Assembly (NCBI GenBank): GCA_020723805.1
Contig: DYID01000022.1
Coordinates: 1-57,717 of the forward strand
Direction of reading: 5' to 3'
Source: Anaerolinea sp.
GTDB taxonomy: Bacteria; Chloroflexota; Anaerolineae; Anaerolineales; Villigracilaceae
Length of the DNA stretch: 57,717 nucleotides
Shown here: one piece after another, positions 1 through 9,201 of the stretch
How positions within the stretch are numbered: position 1 is the stretch's first letter
Layout: the number at the start of each line of letters is the position of its first letter
Notes under the pieces: model-generated
What the model saw: the letters and a program-made list of their open reading frames with translations, nothing else
Databases searched by the model: none
What the model was told of the DNA's origin: nothing
Position numbers and translations under genes: made by a program

Positions 1-75
1 TGCTGCGCTATGTCGGCATATTGTCAGAATAATTTGGAAAAGTGCAAAATCTCGCTCCACATAAAGTGAGTTGAC

Positions 76-843
76 ATGAAAAAATTCCGGACGCTTCTTT
101 CCGCCCTGACGCTTGTTCTTGCGCTCCTTGCCTGTAACTTCCCCGGCAGCGGGGAACAAGTCCCGCCGCCCGGCGACGTGCAGACCTTTGCCGCGCAGAC
201 GGTGGAAGCGCTCCTGGTCACCCCATCCGCTACCGAGCCGCAAGCCATCCTGCCCGAGACGCCCGCCTCAACCTCCACGCCGACGGCTGGCGCCACCGTC
301 ACCATCACCCCCACCTACTCCGTGCCAATGCTCCGCCTGCTGGAAAACACCAACTGCCGCAGCGGTCCCGGGCAGGAGTACGAAATCGTGTACACCTACC
401 TCGTCTGGAAGGAATTGGAAATCATCGGCGCCTATCCGCAACTGAACTACTGGCTGGTCAAATCGCCCGAAAGCCCCAGCGGGCAATGCTGGCTGTGGGG
501 CGAATATGCAGAGGTGAAGGGCAGTTACTGGGCTGTGCCGAGCGTCACCCCGCCGCCCACCGCCACCAAAGCGCCGCCCGCCGCGCCCTCCATTCAGGAA
601 TGGACCTTCAACTGTAACGTCGGGCAGATGACCGTCTCGATCAAATGGACCGACCGCGCCGCCGACGAAAGCGGCTACCGCATCATCCGCAACGAAGGAA
701 CAGCCGCCGAGCTCCCCGCCGATTCCAAATCCTACGCCGAGACGATTCCCTACACGGCAGGCGATAAATTTGTGTACTTTGTCGAAGTCTATAACGCCAG
801 CGGCGCGGTGAGGAGCACGCCCATTCAATTCACCTGCCCGTAG
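76..843 (+). CDS. Lipoprotein with SH3b-like and FN3-like regions
   Basis: This 255-residue protein is probably lipid-anchored outside the membrane. Residues 1-20 form a lipoprotein signal with a lipobox (LLAC, Cys20). A Pro/Thr-rich linker follows (about 25-85). Residues about 86-155 resemble an SH3b domain (CRSGPGQEYEIV, then LVWKELEIIGAY). After a second Pro-rich linker, residues about 175-255 look like a fibronectin-III-type beta sandwich (EWTFNCNVGQ, SGYRIIRNEG). SH3b domains often bind cell-wall or surface polymers, but the target here is unknown. The ATG at 76 directly starts the signal peptide. A strong terminator follows the stop. The domain calls are inferred from sequence pattern. 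Confidence 0.75.
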   Translation: MKKFRTLLSALTLVLALLACNFPGSGEQVPPPGDVQTFAAQTVEALLVTPSATEPQAILPETPASTSTPTAGATVTITPTYSVPMLRLLENTNCRSGPGQEYEIVYTYLVWKELEIIGAYPQLNYWLVKSPESPSGQCWLWGEYAEVKGSYWAVPSVTPPPTATKAPPAAPSIQEWTFNCNVGQMTVSIKWTDRAADESGYRIIRNEGTAAELPADSKSYAETIPYTAGDKFVYFVEVYNASGAVRSTPIQFTCP

Positions 844-857
844 CGTGAGAAAAGTGC

Positions 858-898
858 AAAAAGGACTTGCCTCGTTCGATGCAAGTCCTTTTTTTTCT
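858..898. terminator. Bidirectional terminator between the lipoprotein gene and typA
   Basis: A stem of AAGGACTTGC with GCAAGTCCTT closes a 10-nt loop. It has A residues on the left and eight T residues on the right, so it can serve both converging genes. Confidence 0.85.
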
Positions 899-2755
899 TT
901 ACGCCTCCAGCGCTTCCTTCACCTTCTTCGTCTGCTTGCCGCGTTCCTCTGTGTTCAAAATCCGTTTGCGGATGCGGTAATTTTGCGGGGTGACCTCTAG
1001 CAGTTCGTCGTCGGCGAGGTATTCGATTGCCTCGTCCAGCGACATTTGCCGAGGCGGCGTGAGGCGGATTTCCATGTCGCCGCGTGAGGCGCGCACATTG
1101 GTCAGATGTTTCTTCTTGCACACGTTTACGACAAGATCGCCAGGGCGGGCGTTTTCGCCCACCACCATCCCCTCGTACACTTCCACGCCGGGACCATAGA
1201 ACAGCACGCCTCGTTCCTCCGCCGATTTCAAGGCATAGGCTGTGGTCGTGCCAGCCTCCCACGCCACGAGAGAACCGGTCTGGCGCGTATTCATCGGTCC
1301 AGCCATTTCGTCGTAGCCGTAAAAGATGGTGTGCATGACGCCCGCGCCGCGTGTGGAGGTGAGGAACTGATAGCGGAAGCCGAGCAAGCCGCGCGTCGGC
1401 ACGATAAAGACCATACGCGTCGTGCCCTGACCTGTGTCCTGCATGTCCATCAATTTGCCTCTCCTGCTCCCAAGCATTTCCACCACCACCCCGACGGTTT
1501 CATTGCTGGTTTCGATGTGAACTTCCTCGTAGGGTTCGAGCAGTGCACCGTCTTCCGCCTTGTGAAAGATGACCTCCGGGCGCGAAACCTGGAACTCATA
1601 GCCCTCGCGCCGCATCGTCTCGATGAGAATGCCCAGATGCAGTTCGCCGCGCCCCGAGACGAGGAAGTTTTCCGCCGTATCCGTTTCTTCCACGCGCAAA
1701 GCGACGTTGGTGCGAAGTTCCTCGAACAGACGCTCGCGCAGTTTACGGGAGGTGCTGTACTTGCCCTCCCTGCCTGCAAACGGAGAGGTGTTCACCCCAA
1801 ACGTCATGCGGACGGTCGGCTCCTCCACTTTGATGGTAGGCAAAGCGACGGGATTGTTGGGGTCGGCAAGGGTCTCGCCGATGGCGATTTCCGCCAGCCC
1901 TGCCAATGAGATGATGTCGCCGGCGCTGGCTTCCTCGATTTCAATCTTGTTCAGCCCCTGGAAAGTGTAGAGATACTTGGCGGTTTCGGGCAGGGTGCGC
2001 CCGTCGGTGGTGAGACGCGCAAGCCGCTGACCGGCTTTAATGCGCCCGGCAAAGATGCGTCCCAAAGCGGTGACGCCGCGATAGTCGTCATAGCCGAGCG
2101 TGGTAACGAGCATTTGCAGGGGGGCATCGGGGTCCACTTTGGGGGCAGGGATGTGCTTGAGGATGGCGTCGAACAGAGGGGCGAGGTCCGGTCCCAAGTC
2201 CGGGGTGAGACCCGCCCGCCCGGCAGTCGCCTGGGCATAGAGGACGGGGAAGTCTGCCTGTTCCTCCGTCGCGCCGAGTTCGATGAACAGGTCGAAGGTC
2301 TCGTTGAGGACGCGGGCGGGTTCGGCGTCTTTGCGGTCCACTTTATTGATGACCACGATGGCTTTGTGTCCCATCTCGAGGGCTTTTTTGAGGACGAAGC
2401 GGGTCTGCGGCATGGGACCTTCAGCGGCGTCCACAAGCAGAAGCACGCCGTCCACCATGTTCATGACGCGTTCCACTTCGCCGCCAAAGTCGGCGTGACC
2501 GGGCGTATCCACGATGTTGATTTTGACCGGCTTGCCGCTGGCAGGGTCGTTGAGCGTGATGGCAGTGTTCTTGGCGAGAATGGTGATGCCGCGTTCGCGT
2601 TCGAGGTCGTTGGAATCCATCACGCGCTCAGCCACCTGCTGATTCTCGCGGAAGGTGTGCGATTGGCGCAGGAGTCCATCCACGAGGGTGGTCTTGCCGT
2701 GGTCCACGTGGGCGATGATGGCGATGTTTCGGAGGTCGGTTCGTTCGATAATCAT
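899..2755 (-). CDS. typA: Translational GTPase TypA/BipA
   Basis: TypA (BipA) is an EF-G-like ribosome-binding GTPase that supports 50S assembly and stress or low-temperature growth. The 618 residues match the usual family length. The N-terminus has G1 [10 protein letters not shown] (about 15-24), the switch region [12 protein letters not shown]3 [12 protein letters not shown] and G4 NKVD. Domain 2 and the EF-G III/V-like domains follow, ending in the TypA C-terminal domain (about 500-600, GQKTKK-type basic tail). The gene is monocistronic, facing the lipoprotein gene with a shared terminator. The leader of about 350 bp holds only repeats. The ATG at 2755 gives the standard N-terminus. Confidence 0.97.
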   Translation of the reverse strand: MIIERTDLRNIAIIAHVDHGKTTLVDGLLRQSHTFRENQQVAERVMDSNDLERERGITILAKNTAITLNDPASGKPVKINIVDTPGHADFGGEVERVMNMVDGVLLLVDAAEGPMPQTRFVLKKALEMGHKAIVVINKVDRKDAEPARVLNETFDLFIELGATEEQADFPVLYAQATAGRAGLTPDLGPDLAPLFDAILKHIPAPKVDPDAPLQMLVTTLGYDDYRGVTALGRIFAGRIKAGQRLARLTTDGRTLPETAKYLYTFQGLNKIEIEEASAGDIISLAGLAEIAIGETLADPNNPVALPTIKVEEPTVRMTFGVNTSPFAGREGKYSTSRKLRERLFEELRTNVALRVEETDTAENFLVSGRGELHLGILIETMRREGYEFQVSRPEVIFHKAEDGALLEPYEEVHIETSNETVGVVVEMLGSRRGKLMDMQDTGQGTTRMVFIVPTRGLLGFRYQFLTSTRGAGVMHTIFYGYDEMAGPMNTRQTGSLVAWEAGTTTAYALKSAEERGVLFYGPGVEVYEGMVVGENARPGDLVVNVCKKKHLTNVRASRGDMEIRLTPPRQMSLDEAIEYLADDELLEVTPQNYRIRKRILNTEERGKQTKKVKEALEA

Positions 2756-2880
2756 AGTCTCATATCTTCAGTCTATAGTCTCATAGTCTCATAGTCAAAC
2801 GGTCGGTAGTCAGCAGTCAAATAGCGATTAGAGCATAAGACTCCAGACTATCAGACTTTAACTATTCAGACTAATACACA
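2756..2880. repeat. Degenerate tandem repeat (agtctcatagtc words)
   Basis: The upstream region of typA is made of imperfectly repeated 8-10 nt words such as AGTCTCATAGTC, AGTCAGCAGTC and AGACTATCAGAC. It has no ORF. The same style recurs at 34933-34972. Confidence 0.6.
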
Positions 2881-2900
2881 CAAAAACCCCCGGCGGGGGT
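2881..2900 (-). terminator. Probable terminator of the glycosyltransferase gene
   Basis: On the reverse strand a C5/G5 stem (ACCCCC, loop GCC, GGGGGT) is followed by TTTTTG. It lies downstream of the glycosyltransferase stop, beyond the first MITE copy. Confidence 0.6.
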
Positions 2901-2979
2901 GCCGAGGGATGAGGGTCTTTCGGCGTGCGAAAAGTATCTTATCAGAGAGTGGTGATTTTGGGTAGGGATTTACAGGACT

Positions 2980-3099
2980 GAGAGTGTCTAAAAGAATAGG
3001 CTAAAGATTTTTCTGCCACAGGGCTCACAGAGATCTCTGAGAAAAATCTCAAAAGCTCGGCGCTCTCTGTGGCGAGACCCACGACATTGGAAACTCCAT
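2980..3099 (+). mobile_element. MITE family A, copy 1
   Basis: This 120-bp non-coding palindromic element has the left tip GAGAGTGTCTAAAAG and the right tip GACATTGGAAACTC. Internal arms CCACAG and CTCTGTGG can pair. It is flanked by CAGGACT at 2973-2979 and 3101-3107, a 7-of-8 match to the 8-bp duplication seen at the other copies. It lies just past the stop of the glycosyltransferase gene. Confidence 0.8.
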
Positions 3100-3109
3100 G
3101 CAGGACTCA

Positions 3110-3847
3110 TCATCCAGCCGGCTTGTTCCCTGTCCGCAAATCGCGATAACGCATCCGCACCTGCCAGACACGAAACGCCGCTTCCAATTGAATCTTGAAA
3201 GACATTTTGGACTTCCCCGCTGCACACTCTGCAAAATAGATAGGCATTTCGCCGATTTTGAAATTAAGGCAATATGCCAGATAAGCCATTTCGACCAAAA
3301 AGACATAACCGTTCGATTGAATTCGTTCGAAGGGCATTTGTCTCAGCGCTTCGCTGCGCCAGGCGCGATAGCCGGTTGTAATGTCGCGCAGGGGAACTCT
3401 CAAGATACTGCGTGCATAAAAATTTCCAAAGGCAGAGAGGCTCTTTCTCCAAACGCCCCATTCCTGATCCACCGAACCGCCGGGAATATAACGCGACCCC
3501 AACACCATATCATACTTGTCGAGGAGTTGTATCATGCCAGGCAGCACAGCCGGGTCGTGGGAAAAATCCGCATCCATCTGGACAACGGCTTGCGTATTGG
3601 TGTTCAATATCTTTTGGAAGCCGCTCAAATAAGCCGAGCGCAATCCCATCTTGCCTGGACGATGAAGAACGCTGACGCGACCGGGAAAATCGCCGGCGAG
3701 CCTTTCCGCCACCAAGCCCGTGCCATCCGGGCTGTTATCGTCTACGACCAGGAGGTGCAAATCCAACGAGAGAGAAAATAACGCAGATGCTAGTTTGGGC
3801 AGATTTTCTGCTTCGTTATAGGTAGGAGTAACAACTGTGACGCGCAA
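3110..3847 (-). CDS. Polyprenol-phosphate mannosyltransferase-like GT2 glycosyltransferase
   Basis: This 245-residue GT-A enzyme resembles bacterial polyprenol monophosphomannose synthase, which moves a sugar from a nucleotide donor to polyprenyl phosphate at the inner face of the membrane. Visible motifs are VVTPTYNEAENL at the N-terminus, DDNSPDGTG (donor binding), QMDADFSHDP (DAD metal motif, about 93-100) and GSRYIPGG. No C-terminal membrane segments are present, so it is the short soluble type. The start is TTG, 5-6 nt after AAGGGG; no ATG fits. A TATAAT-type -10 lies about 70 nt upstream. Other GT2 polyprenyl-phosphate transferases are possible. Confidence 0.88.
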   Translation of the reverse strand: MRVTVVTPTYNEAENLPKLASALFSLSLDLHLLVVDDNSPDGTGLVAERLAGDFPGRVSVLHRPGKMGLRSAYLSGFQKILNTNTQAVVQMDADFSHDPAVLPGMIQLLDKYDMVLGSRYIPGGSVDQEWGVWRKSLSAFGNFYARSILRVPLRDITTGYRAWRSEALRQMPFERIQSNGYVFLVEMAYLAYCLNFKIGEMPIYFAECAAGKSKMSFKIQLEAAFRVWQVRMRYRDLRTGNKPAG

Positions 3848-3916
3848 AATAATCCCCTTTTGTGGAATCGGGATTCTTGAGATTGATATTCACCGCAAAG
3901 TGTTTTGCGAGGCGCG

Positions 3917-3922
3917 ATTATA
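3917..3922 (-). promoter_or_regulatory. -10 box of the GT2 gene
   Basis: Reverse-strand TATAAT lies about 70 nt ahead of the TTG start. The -35 box is not clear. Confidence 0.5.
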
Positions 3923-3959
3923 ACACCAACCTCAATTGCCGCCATCCGCAGCATTACGG

Positions 3960-4065
3960 GGAGTGGTAAGAATAGGCTAAAGATTTTTCTGCCACAGAGA
4001 TCTCTGAGAAAAATCTCAAAATCACTGCGCTCTCTGTGACTAAGCCCGCGACATTGGACACTCCC
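3960..4065 (+). mobile_element. MITE family A, copy 2 (internally shortened)
   Basis: This 106-bp copy is in the same orientation as copy 1 and lacks about 12 bp of the inner palindrome. It is flanked by perfect 8-bp direct repeats CATTACGG at 3952-3959 and 4066-4073. The left tip is decayed (GGAGTGGTAAG), while the right tip GACATTGGACACTCCC is intact. Confidence 0.85.
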
Positions 4066-4073
4066 CATTACGG

Positions 4074-4174
4074 TGCAAAGTTCGATGCTGGAGAGCGTCT
4101 TTTTTTGTGCGGTAATGGCAGCAAGGGACGAGATTTATCTTCCATGTTTGCGGGTATGAATAAGGGCTTTCTTA
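4074..4174. other. Unassigned spacer
   Basis: About 100 bp between the two MITEs. I see no ORF, RNA or clear promoter here. Confidence 0.4.
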
Positions 4175-4323
4175 GAGAGTGTTTTAAATTTTCTGGTCAG
4201 CGCGTAGGCGACGTTCTCCCCTGGCACCGGCCCGCCAGGGCAGGTGTAATGCCGCCTACGGATGCGCAAGAGAGCGCATCCTACGCAAATGACACAAAAT
4301 AAGGGACTTTTAAAAACACTCTC
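4175..4323 (-). mobile_element. MITE family B, copy 1
   Basis: This 149-bp element is bounded by inverted tips GAGAGTGTTTTAAA and TTTAAAAACACTCTC, preceded by TTA and followed by TTT. The interior holds the hairpin GGATGCGCAAGAGAGCGCATCC (arms 8 bp) and a GCCAGGG-rich segment. It is the reverse-oriented relative of the copies at 39108 and 55021. It has no ORF. Confidence 0.75.
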
Positions 4324-4355
4324 TTTGGGCAGAAAATGGCACATATGTTAGATGG

Positions 4356-4361
4356 TATAAT
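4356..4361 (+). promoter_or_regulatory. -10 box of the LysM gene
   Basis: TATAAT ends 10 nt before the ATG at 4372, so the expected transcript has only about 3-5 nt of leader. Confidence 0.6.
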
Positions 4362-4371
4362 TCCAGCCCGT

Positions 4372-5532
4372 ATGACTCAAGAAACCTCCTCCACACAAAA
4401 AACCAAAGTCTGCCCCACTTGCGGGACGCGCCTAAGCGATAACGCCACGCGCTGTCTCGTGTGCGGGACGGAATTGACAGCCAAAGCCGAAACAAAATCG
4501 AAAAAAGCCGAAATCCGCGCCAGCCGTATGCCCGAAATTACCCTCAGCCTGCCGGCTGCACTCGGCGCATTGGTCATTCTTCTGCTGATTGGCGCGGCGG
4601 GCGTGTATTTTGCGTTGAGTTCGGGGATTGCCGGCGCTTCGATTACCACTCCCACCGCTGCAGGCACCCCTACTGCCACTCCCACCATCACCCCCACCCC
4701 CACCGAGACCCTGCCGCCCACGCCCATCCCCACCGAAACGCCCCTGCCGCCGTTCGATTACACAGTACGCTCCGGCGATACCTGCGGCGGCATTGCGGTC
4801 GCCTTCGGTGTTTCGGTGCAAAGCATCGTCGTGTTGAACAACCTGCCAGCCGCCTGCATCATCAACGCCGGGCAGGTGCTGAAAATCCCTTATCCCACTC
4901 CCACGCCTGCGCCGCCGCCCACAGCCATCCCCAACGCCGCGACGCAGACCGCGCAAGCCTGTGAAAAAATTTCCTACACGGTGCAGGCAAACGACACCCT
5001 CTCCAGCATTGCGGCGAATTACAACGTCCCGCAGGAGGCGATTAAGTTCTACAACGGGCTTTCCAGCGACAACGTCTTCGTGGGCGTACCGATCGTCATC
5101 CCGCTGTGCGAGCGCTTCGCCACGCCAGGACCGACACCCACGCCGACTCTTCCGCCTCCCTACCCCGCCCCGAACCTGCTCCTGCCTGCGGACGGCGCCG
5201 CCTTCACCCTCGCCAACGACGTGGTGACCCTGCAATGGGCGTCCATCGGCACATTGCGGGAAAATGAGGCGTATCAAATCATCATCGAAGATGTGACCTC
5301 CGCACAGGGCGTGCGCGTCACCGATTATGTGACCGATACGAAGTACATCGTCCCCACCTCCCTGCGCCCGAACGACAACTTGGCGCACGTCTTCCGCTGG
5401 TGGGTGACCACCGTCCGCCAGAACGGCGTGGACGCCCAGGGACAGCCAATTTGGGTCTCGGCGGGCGCTCTCAGCGAGAAGCGCGTCTTCTCGTGGGTGG
5501 GCGTGGCAGTACAAAATACCCCCAGCCCGTAG
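4372..5532 (+). CDS. Membrane protein with zinc ribbon and two LysM domains
   Basis: This protein of about 386 residues probably spans the membrane once. The N-terminal cytoplasmic zinc ribbon has four cysteines (CPTCG near 12 and CLVCG near 27). A single membrane helix follows (about 52-75, [17 protein letters not shown]), then a Pro/Thr linker. LysM1 is at about 125-170 ([14 protein letters not shown]) and LysM2 at about 200-245 ([14 protein letters not shown]). A C-terminal beta-rich domain is at about 265-385. LysM domains bind peptidoglycan glycans, so the exported part probably docks on the wall. An upstream in-frame ATG at 4336 would place the -10 box inside the gene, so the ATG at 4372 is preferred. 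A terminator follows. Confidence 0.8.
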   Translation: MTQETSSTQKTKVCPTCGTRLSDNATRCLVCGTELTAKAETKSKKAEIRASRMPEITLSLPAALGALVILLLIGAAGVYFALSSGIAGASITTPTAAGTPTATPTITPTPTETLPPTPIPTETPLPPFDYTVRSGDTCGGIAVAFGVSVQSIVVLNNLPAACIINAGQVLKIPYPTPTPAPPPTAIPNAATQTAQACEKISYTVQANDTLSSIAANYNVPQEAIKFYNGLSSDNVFVGVPIVIPLCERFATPGPTPTPTLPPPYPAPNLLLPADGAAFTLANDVVTLQWASIGTLRENEAYQIIIEDVTSAQGVRVTDYVTDTKYIVPTSLRPNDNLAHVFRWWVTTVRQNGVDAQGQPIWVSAGALSEKRVFSWVGVAVQNTPSP

Positions 5533-5563
5533 CATCCCAAACAGACCACAGCAAGACATCAAA

Positions 5564-5605
5564 CCGCCATGTCGAAGAGGAACGAAGAAAGATGTGGCGG
5601 TTTTT
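5564..5605 (+). terminator. Terminator of the LysM gene
   Basis: CCGCCA pairs with TGGCGG across a 25-nt loop, followed by TTTTTATTT. It ends only about 15 nt before the next start codon. Confidence 0.6.
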
Positions 5606-5620
5606 ATTTGGAGCAACAAC

Positions 5621-6394
5621 ATGGACATACGCACATACAACAAACGCGCCTGGAACAAACAGGTGGCAGAAGGCAACCGCTGGACACAACCCGTTGATTC
5701 CGAAGCCATCGCCAGAGCGAGGCGCGGCGATTTCAACGTCGTGCTGACCGAGAACATCCCCGTGCCGAAGCGCTGGTTTCCCCCGCTCCAGGGCGCGGAG
5801 GTGCTGTGCCTCGCCTCGGGCGGCGGTCAGCAGGGACCGCTACTGGCAGCGGCGGGCGCGAATGTAACCGTCTTCGACAATTCCCCAGCCCAATTGAAAC
5901 AGGATCAACTTGTGGCGGAGAGAGAAGCGTTGAGTCTCAGAACGGTGGAAGGCGACGCGGCGGATCTTTCGGTCTTCGCAGACGAATCCTTCGACTTGGT
6001 CTTCAATCCCGTTTCGACAGTTTTCATGCCAGATGTGCGGGCGGTGTGGCGGGAATGCGCCCGCGTGCTGCGCCCCGGCGGGATTTTGATGACCGGCTCG
6101 ATGAACCCGGTTCATTACATCTTTGACCTCTACAAAATGGACGAAGGCGTGCTGGAAGTGGCGCATCAAATCCCCTACTCCGACCTGACCAGCCTGCCCA
6201 AAGAAGACCTCGACGAACAGATCGAAAAGGACCTGCCGCTCGAATTCGGTCATTCGCTGACCGACCTGCTGGGAGGTCAGTTGGACGCGGGTTTCGTCAT
6301 CACGGATTTGTATGAGGACTACATGCTCGAATCGCCCCTGCATAACTATCATCCCAGTTACATTGCGACGCGGGCAGTGAAAATGCGGCTGTAA
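5621..6394 (+). CDS. Class I SAM-dependent methyltransferase
   Basis: This protein of about 257 residues has a Rossmann methyltransferase core. Motif I is [17 protein letters not shown] (about 57-73), the acidic residue after beta2 is in VTVFDNSP, and motif IV is [15 protein letters not shown]. The family consensus for motif I is E/DxGxGxG; here it is ASGGGQQ, as in a subgroup of UbiE-like enzymes. The substrate cannot be deduced. The ATG at 5621 follows a GGAG site, while the earlier in-frame start would lie inside the preceding terminator. The gene is monocistronic with its own strong terminator. Confidence 0.85.
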   Translation: MDIRTYNKRAWNKQVAEGNRWTQPVDSEAIARARRGDFNVVLTENIPVPKRWFPPLQGAEVLCLASGGGQQGPLLAAAGANVTVFDNSPAQLKQDQLVAEREALSLRTVEGDAADLSVFADESFDLVFNPVSTVFMPDVRAVWRECARVLRPGGILMTGSMNPVHYIFDLYKMDEGVLEVAHQIPYSDLTSLPKEDLDEQIEKDLPLEFGHSLTDLLGGQLDAGFVITDLYEDYMLESPLHNYHPSYIATRAVKMRL

Positions 6395-6435
6395 AAGCAA
6401 CCGCAGGGCTAAAAACCCTGCGGTTGCTTTTTTTA
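6395..6435 (+). terminator. Strong terminator of the methyltransferase gene
   Basis: A 12-bp perfect stem (GCAACCGCAGGG with CCCTGCGGTTGC) closes a 7-nt loop and is followed by seven T residues. Confidence 0.9.
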
Positions 6436-6470
6436 TTTGCTTCTGCTGCCGTACAACGGCGAAAACCTTA

Positions 6471-6550
6471 TCGCGGATTACGCTGATTAGGCGGATGGCG
6501 TGGATTTTATAAAAATAGCGAAGTCCTCTAAATCCGCGCCATCCGTGTTG
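6471..6550. repeat. AATCCGC-type repeat, copy 1
   Basis: This roughly 80-bp sequence has internal self-complementarity (GGATGGCG..GGATTTT and AAATCCGCGCCATCC). A second copy in the same arrangement lies at 48051-48135. Confidence 0.7.
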
Positions 6551-6561
6551 GATTTATCGCC

Positions 6562-8880
6562 CTACGGCAGTTCGTTGACCCGGTCAATGCTCGGCGGAGC
6601 AACCGGGCTGAACGTGCCAAGGTAGTTAATGAGCGCCTGCAGGTCATTGCCGCCGTCGAGGCGCGGCGAGGTGACGGTGCGGAAGACGGTGAAGTTATCG
6701 CCGCCGTCGGCAAGGAAGTTGTTTACGGTCACCATGTAGGAGGCGTTCGGGTCGAGCGGAACGCCGTTCAACTTCACATTGCTCACCGTAATCGAGACGC
6801 ACGAGTTGACGGGCGCAGTGGCAGGATTGCCGTCATGGTCAACGAGCGCAAACGACTTGGCAAGATCATAGGTAAAACCCTGAGAGACGCCCAAATGCAG
6901 GAAGGGGCGGCTGGAGCCAATCGGCTGACATTGCTGTTTGAGCACGTCAATGATCTGGGTGCCGGTCATGGAGAAGGTAATCAGCGTGTTGCCAAACGGC
7001 TGGAAAGCAAACGCCTCGCCAAAGGTGACCACGCCGTCGCCTTCGCCCGCCGACTGAGCATACTTCAGGTCGGTGCGCACGCCGCCCGGATTCATGAAGG
7101 CGATTTGGGCGCCGTTCGCGGAAGTCGCCCACAACTGCGCGTCGGCGACGAGGTTGACGGCCGGCGATTCAACGCCGCGGTCTGAGCCGGGCGGGTTGCC
7201 GCCGCGATTGATATCGGCGGTGATTGTTCCAACGGGGCGGGTGCCGGCGGCGGCATAGAGCGGCTGCCACTTGGCAATCACCGCGCTGACAGCCGGGTCG
7301 GGGGTAAGCGCCGCGCGGTTCACCAGATGGTTCTGCGCGCTGCTCAGGTCACGGCGCACGTCGTTGGTGCGGCGGTCGAGAACGAGATTCAGTTCCGACA
7401 CAATGCGCCCATACGAGTAGGCGCTGGTGACAATGCGAGGCTGACCCGCCGAGTCGGAAAGCAGACAGTTATACGGCAGGTGGGTGTGACCGGTGACAAT
7501 GGCGTCAATTTCGGGATCGAGCGCATCATTGATGGCGACAATGGGACCGGAGATGCCCACACAGGCGTTGAAATCGCCGGGAGGAGGCGTCTGTGAGCCG
7601 CCCTCATGCAAGAGGACGATAATCGCTTCCACGCCTTGCGCCTTGAGGACCGGCACCAGCGCGTTCGCGGTCTCCGCCTCGTCGAGGAAATCCCAGCCCT
7701 GAATACCAGCCGCAGCGACGAGGGTATCGGTCGCTTCAAGCGTCATGCCGATGAAACCGACTTTCACGCCGTCCACATCAGTGATCCAATAGGGCGGCAG
7801 GGGCGTTTCACCGGTCGTCTCATTGACGACATTGGCGGCAAGCCACTGGAAATCCGCGCCCGCAAAGGGTTCGGACGGGAAGTAACAGCCGTCCACCGGA
7901 TGGCATCCGCCGTTCTGCATACGCAGCAGTTCGGTGACGCCTTCGTCGAATTCATGGTTGCCCACGCTGGAGACATTCAGCCCCATCGCATTGAGCGACT
8001 CGACCGAAGGCTCGTCGTGGAAGAGACCGGAGAACGCCGGCGAACCGCCAATGAGGTCGCCTGCGGCAACGGTCAGGCTGTGTTCGTTACCGGCGCGCAG
8101 TTCGTTGAGTTTCGCCGCCAGGTACTCACCGCCGCCTGCGGCAATGCCGTCCACGGTGCCGGCTTCATTGGGCAGTACGTGACCGTGATAATCGTTGAAC
8201 GCCAGCAATTGGAGGTCCACCAGTTGATACGGCGGGTCCACGATGGTGCCGCCGCCGAAGTCATCCAGCACCGCACCGCGTGCGCCGATGAACCACAAGC
8301 CGATATAGCCGCCCTTGGCATAATGCGACCACGATGTAATATCGCGCACACCGAGCAATTCATCGTTGCGATAGACCTCCACCATGCCGTTGCCATAGGC
8401 AATGGCGCGGAAGGTATCGCCATCTTGGAACACAGCGGGAATGTCATCGCCGTATTTGATCCAGCCCTGGGGCCATTCCCACGTCCAAACTTGTACAACC
8501 TGATTTTGAGCATCGTAGAGCGCTTCGATAACGCCATTCCCCCAGGTTCGATTGCTTTGCGCCTTGAGTAAAAGGATTTGTTCCGGTGCGCTTTCGCTCA
8601 CGTTCACAAACGTGACGAAGGCTTCCTGATCCACACCGAAGGCTTCTTTCCAGTAAATATCGGAGTTCGCATCGTTGCTTCGCACTTGCAGTTGTTGATT
8701 CACAATGCGGTACTTGACCCGGTTGCCAGACCAGTTATTGCCAAGCCCGCCGTTGGCGCGGTTGAAGTCGTCCAGCACCTTCACATCCGGCGGATACACC
8801 GCCTGCGCCGAAGCAGCGATGGGAATAAGAAGCATCGAAAGGATCAGCAAAACAGAAAACAAGCGAACGGTCCTCTTCAT
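6562..8880 (-). CDS. Exported bifunctional nucleotidase (UshA/YfkN-type) with N-terminal jelly-roll
   Basis: This 772-residue exported metallophosphoesterase probably releases phosphate from nucleotides outside the cell. A Sec signal peptide covers 1-25 (SMLLIPIAASAQA). An unusual N-terminal beta-sandwich is at about 35-210. The calcineurin-like domain starts at LLAFNDYHGH (about 225), with GNHEFDEG (about 306) and VTGHTHLPYNC (about 465) supplying metal ligands. The 5'-nucleotidase C-terminal domain covers about 550-740 (ESPAVNLVADA, FMNPGGVRTDL). No sortase or membrane anchor is seen. GAGGAG lies ahead of the ATG. The gene is monocistronic and may respond to phosphate, but no Pho box was identified. 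Confidence 0.92.
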   Translation of the reverse strand: MKRTVRLFSVLLILSMLLIPIAASAQAVYPPDVKVLDDFNRANGGLGNNWSGNRVKYRIVNQQLQVRSNDANSDIYWKEAFGVDQEAFVTFVNVSESAPEQILLLKAQSNRTWGNGVIEALYDAQNQVVQVWTWEWPQGWIKYGDDIPAVFQDGDTFRAIAYGNGMVEVYRNDELLGVRDITSWSHYAKGGYIGLWFIGARGAVLDDFGGGTIVDPPYQLVDLQLLAFNDYHGHVLPNEAGTVDGIAAGGGEYLAAKLNELRAGNEHSLTVAAGDLIGGSPAFSGLFHDEPSVESLNAMGLNVSSVGNHEFDEGVTELLRMQNGGCHPVDGCYFPSEPFAGADFQWLAANVVNETTGETPLPPYWITDVDGVKVGFIGMTLEATDTLVAAAGIQGWDFLDEAETANALVPVLKAQGVEAIIVLLHEGGSQTPPPGDFNACVGISGPIVAINDALDPEIDAIVTGHTHLPYNCLLSDSAGQPRIVTSAYSYGRIVSELNLVLDRRTNDVRRDLSSAQNHLVNRAALTPDPAVSAVIAKWQPLYAAAGTRPVGTITADINRGGNPPGSDRGVESPAVNLVADAQLWATSANGAQIAFMNPGGVRTDLKYAQSAGEGDGVVTFGEAFAFQPFGNTLITFSMTGTQIIDVLKQQCQPIGSSRPFLHLGVSQGFTYDLAKSFALVDHDGNPATAPVNSCVSITVSNVKLNGVPLDPNASYMVTVNNFLADGGDNFTVFRTVTSPRLDGGNDLQALINYLGTFSPVAPPSIDRVNELP

Positions 8881-8992
8881 ACAAATCTCCTCTAGTGATG
8901 TTGAAATACGACCTAAAATTCGAGTTTGCTTGTTCCCCTAAACTATGTCCCGCGGCACCTCCTTTCGAAGACAAACATTCACGTTTTCTCGT

Positions 8993-9062
8993 AACGCGAC
9001 ACATTGTCCCCGCAAGGAGTTCATGTCGCCTGAAAACGCGAGATAAATCTCGCACTACCTCG
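8993..9062 (-). repeat. Twin-palindrome repeat (long form), copy 1
   Basis: Read on the reverse strand it is GTAG.GCGAGATTTATCTCGC, then TTTTCAGGCGACATGAAC, then CGGGGACAATGTGTCGCG. The two hairpins have arms GCGAGAT and GCGACA. The near-identical copy is at 34978-35048, with a shortened form at 19270-19325. Confidence 0.75.
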
Positions 9063-9088
9063 TAATATCACTTAATTACTGATGTTAC

Positions 9089-9150
9089 GCACCGTCCCGA
9101 AGGTTTGGTTGGAAAAGAGACCCAATTTGCGAGAACCTTCGGGACGGTGC
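9089..9150. repeat. Perfect 17-bp inverted repeat downstream of mfd
   Basis: The arms GCACCGTCCCGAAGGTT (9089-9105) and AACCTTCGGGACGGTGC (9134-9150) flank a 28-nt spacer. It has no T-run, so it is a cruciform or REP-like hairpin rather than a classical terminator. The rest of 8881-9201 holds the promoter side of the nucleotidase gene and a palindromic repeat. Confidence 0.7.
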
Positions 9151-9201
9151 AATTATACATACGATTCCCCCCCGCCCGTAAATTTGTAACATGTGAAAAA
9201 G

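Noticed and set aside
4175-4323. 8-bp target duplication for family B
   Set aside because: The flanks do not match over 8 bp; TTA/TTT and TTA/TCA fit a 3-bp TNA duplication.
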